From positions 9,879 to 73,878 of the forward strand of contig CAYVKE010000004.1 in assembly GCA_964451935.1 (NCBI GenBank): a DNA stretch of 64,000 nt, given 5' to 3'. Source of the stretch: CALFXN01 sp964451935 (lineage in GTDB: Bacteria > Synergistota > Synergistia > Synergistales > Aminobacteriaceae). Positions 62,302-64,000 of this stretch are shown one piece after another; the stretch's first letter is position 1; each line of letters starts with the position of its first letter. The translations under genes and the position numbers were made by a program. A model generated the notes under the pieces. That model was not told the DNA's origin. It searched no databases and saw only the letters and a list, made by a program, of their open reading frames with translations.

Positions 62302-63903
62302 ATGTCCGGAAAAAAGGTTCTTGCGGTTTTTGCGGTTGCGGCGCTCCTGTGCGTGTCCTTGGCCGGCATCGCCCCGGCGGAGGAAAAGGCGTTCATTTAT
62401 AACCTGCGGGTCGAACCGAGAACCATCGATCCGGTTCTGAACAACGCAGTCGACGGATCCACGGTGATCTACAACATCTTCGAGGGACTCGTCCGCATCG
62501 GCTTCGACGACCGCCCGGAGCCGGGGTACGCGAAGAGCTGGGACGTGAAGGATGACGGAATGACCTGGGTCTTCCACCTTCGCGACGACATGAAGTGGTC
62601 CGACGGCAAGCCCATGACGGCCGAGCACTTCCGCTACGGCTTCATGCGGCTGATCCGGGCCGACGTCGGTTCTCCGTACTCGCATTACGGGTTCTTCATC
62701 AAGAACGCCCAGAAGTTCTACGAGGGCAAGGCGAAGGAAGAGGAAGTCGGCCTCAAGGCGCTCGACGACAAGACATTCGAAATCCGCCTCGAGTACAAGT
62801 GGCCGCTCATACTGGACTACCTCGCCTATCACGTCTTCTATCCCGCGCGGCCCGATGTCGTCGACAAGGATCCGCGCGGCTGGACGACGAAGCCCGAAAC
62901 GATCGTCTGCAACGGTCCGTTCATCCTCACCGACTGGCAGCACAACAGCGAGATGACGATCGCGAAGAACCCAAACTACTGGGACGCCGCGAACGTGAAG
63001 ATCGACAAGGTGCGCCTCGTCATGATCGCCGACGACAACACGTCGCTTGCGGCCTTCAAATCCGGCAAGATCGACTACTTCAAGAACGTCCCGCCCGCCA
63101 TGGTTCCGCAGCTCATCGCGGCGGGCGAGGCCAAGGTCGCCCCGACGCTCGGGACCGCGTTCGTGTGCTTCAATCTGACGCGCAAGCCGTGGGATGATCC
63201 GCGCGTGCGTCAGGCCTTCTCGCTCGCGATCGACCGCGAGGCCATGGTCACGAAAGTGACGCAGGGCGGGCAGAAACCGGCCGTCGGCTTCATCCCCGAC
63301 GTGATCCCCGGCGGCTCGAAGGACAAGGACTTCCGCGCCGAGTCGCCGAAGTACCTTCCGGTCCGCGCGGACGCCGCGCAGGCGAAGAAGCTCCTCGCCG
63401 AAGCCGGGTATCCGGACGGAAAGGGTTTCCCGAAGGTGACCTACACCTATAACACGAGCGTCATCAACAAGGGCGTCGCCGAAGCGCTCCAGGCGATGTG
63501 GAAGCAGAACCTCGGCGTCACGGTCGAACTGGCGAACCAGGAGTGGAAGGTGTTCATAGACACCCGGATCCAGAAGAACTACGATCTGTGCCGTCATGCG
63601 TACCTCGTCGACTTCTTCGATGCGGGAAGCCTCTTCGAGCTGTTCGTGACCGGATTCCCCGAGAACGTCATCGGACTTGCGAATCCCGATTATGACAAAT
63701 TCGTGAAGGCGGCCATGTCCGCCGACGACCCGGCGAAGCGTGCGGAGAACTTCCGCAAGGCCGAGGAGATCCTGATGAAGGATTCGATCGTTGCGCCGAT
63801 CTATTTCTACGCGACGCCGTACATGGTCAAGCCGACCGTGAAGGGGCTCTATATTTCCCCGCGCAACTGGGACTTCTTCCGCGGCGTGGAGATCGCGAAG
63901 TAG
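62302..63903 (+). CDS. ABC transporter substrate-binding protein, family 5
   Basis: A 533-residue periplasmic protein; signal peptide (KKVLAVFAVAALLCVSLAG) then EEKAFIYNLRVEPRTIDPVL and WVFHLRDDMKWSDGKPMTAEHF, typical OppA/DppA-like. SRQ-rich C-terminal half ends with YMVKPTVKGLYISP. ATG 62302 has GAGGAGGG upstream with 11-base spacing. Here the receptor gene is last in the operon, the reverse of the first importer, and is closed by a terminator. OppA-like architecture suggests oligopeptides. Confidence 0.92.
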   Translation: MSGKKVLAVFAVAALLCVSLAGIAPAEEKAFIYNLRVEPRTIDPVLNNAVDGSTVIYNIFEGLVRIGFDDRPEPGYAKSWDVKDDGMTWVFHLRDDMKWSDGKPMTAEHFRYGFMRLIRADVGSPYSHYGFFIKNAQKFYEGKAKEEEVGLKALDDKTFEIRLEYKWPLILDYLAYHVFYPARPDVVDKDPRGWTTKPETIVCNGPFILTDWQHNSEMTIAKNPNYWDAANVKIDKVRLVMIADDNTSLAAFKSGKIDYFKNVPPAMVPQLIAAGEAKVAPTLGTAFVCFNLTRKPWDDPRVRQAFSLAIDREAMVTKVTQGGQKPAVGFIPDVIPGGSKDKDFRAESPKYLPVRADAAQAKKLLAEAGYPDGKGFPKVTYTYNTSVINKGVAEALQAMWKQNLGVTVELANQEWKVFIDTRIQKNYDLCRHAYLVDFFDAGSLFELFVTGFPENVIGLANPDYDKFVKAAMSADDPAKRAENFRKAEEILMKDSIVAPIYFYATPYMVKPTVKGLYISPRNWDFFRGVEIAK

Positions 63904-63928
63904 CGGATTTCTTCCGCAAAGAACGACA

Positions 63929-63958
63929 AGCGCCCGGCGACCGCCGGGCGCTTTTTTT
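63929..63958 (+). terminator. Rho-independent terminator of the second importer
   Basis: A 10-bp stem (63929-63938 with 63943-63952), 4-base loop and a run of T (63952-63958). It follows the binding-protein stop by 25 bases. Confidence 0.92.
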
Positions 63959-63970
63959 CGTCCGGCCCGG

Positions 63971-64000
63971 TCAGTCCAGGATGCGCCGGAGCGCTCCGCT
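63971..64000 (-). CDS. Possible C-terminal end of a leftward gene (cut by window edge)
   Basis: On the minus strand the last 30 bases read SGALRRILD followed by TGA. Only nine codons are visible, so this is a guess based on placement right after a terminator. Confidence 0.25.
   Translation of the reverse strand, partial: SGALRRILD

Noticed and set aside
1..64000. CRISPR array, insertion sequence, integrase or tRNA attachment site
   Set aside because: No spaced short repeats, transposase or integrase motifs, or tRNA gene were found on reading both strands.

Overview
The window is about 62% G+C by eye and is packed with short-spaced, often 4-bp-overlapping genes. It looks like a chromosomal segment of an anaerobic, amino-acid- and organic-acid-fermenting bacterium. 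My best guess is a member of the Synergistota. This rests on gene content (TRAP, tripartite tricarboxylate and oligopeptide importers, citrate lyase, a DUF3160 protein, a Memo-family protein); no rRNA or marker gene is present to prove it. A run of 10 N at 7969-7978 marks an assembly gap. I see no tRNA, rRNA, CRISPR array, insertion sequence or phage gene.

Region 1 (1-20.4 kb) is a citrate/tricarboxylate uptake and cleavage region. A TAXI-type TRAP receptor (partial) and a fused TRAP permease are followed by citD-citE-citF. After a DUF3160 protein and a Memo-like protein comes a leftward aconitase-citC-citD operon. It diverges from a rightward run of GntR regulator, metallo-beta-lactamase-fold protein, tctC-tctB-tctA and a second citE-citF pair, ending in an AbrB-type membrane protein. 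There are thus two citrate-lyase-type enzymes, each with its own importer; one could be a citramalate lyase.

Region 2 (20.4-28.8 kb) holds an ABC-F ATPase behind a long structured leader, a GntR regulator with palindromes at its start, a DUF2848 protein, a dctP-dctQ-dctM TRAP importer, an alpha/beta hydrolase and a coiled-coil zinc-ribbon membrane protein.

Region 3 (28.8-38.8 kb) is a catabolic unit. It has a KDPG-type aldolase divergent from a PAS/HTH regulator, a SelA-like PLP enzyme, a COG3964-type amidohydrolase, a complete oligopeptide-type ABC importer and RidA. The likely flow is import, deacylation, PLP-dependent ammonia elimination, RidA hydrolysis of the enamine/imine, then aldol cleavage.

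Region 4 (38.8-46.0 kb) holds membrane proteins of unknown function, a DUF1848 protein, an HxlR regulator, a FIST sensor protein, an aldehyde dehydrogenase and an FkbM methyltransferase.

Region 5 (46.1-56.4 kb) is a leftward defence-like island of two blocks. The first is a PLD-SNF2 helicase, an Eco57I-type methylase and a DprA-like protein. The second is an AAA ATPase (DUF3696 type), a PIN nuclease and an RNA ligase joined by 4-bp overlaps. This three-gene block is the best candidate for an undescribed system. Region 6 (56.5-64 kb) carries a SnoaL-like protein, a DapB/2,4-diaminopentanoate-dehydrogenase-like oxidoreductase, and a divergent second oligopeptide-type ABC importer closed by a strong terminator.
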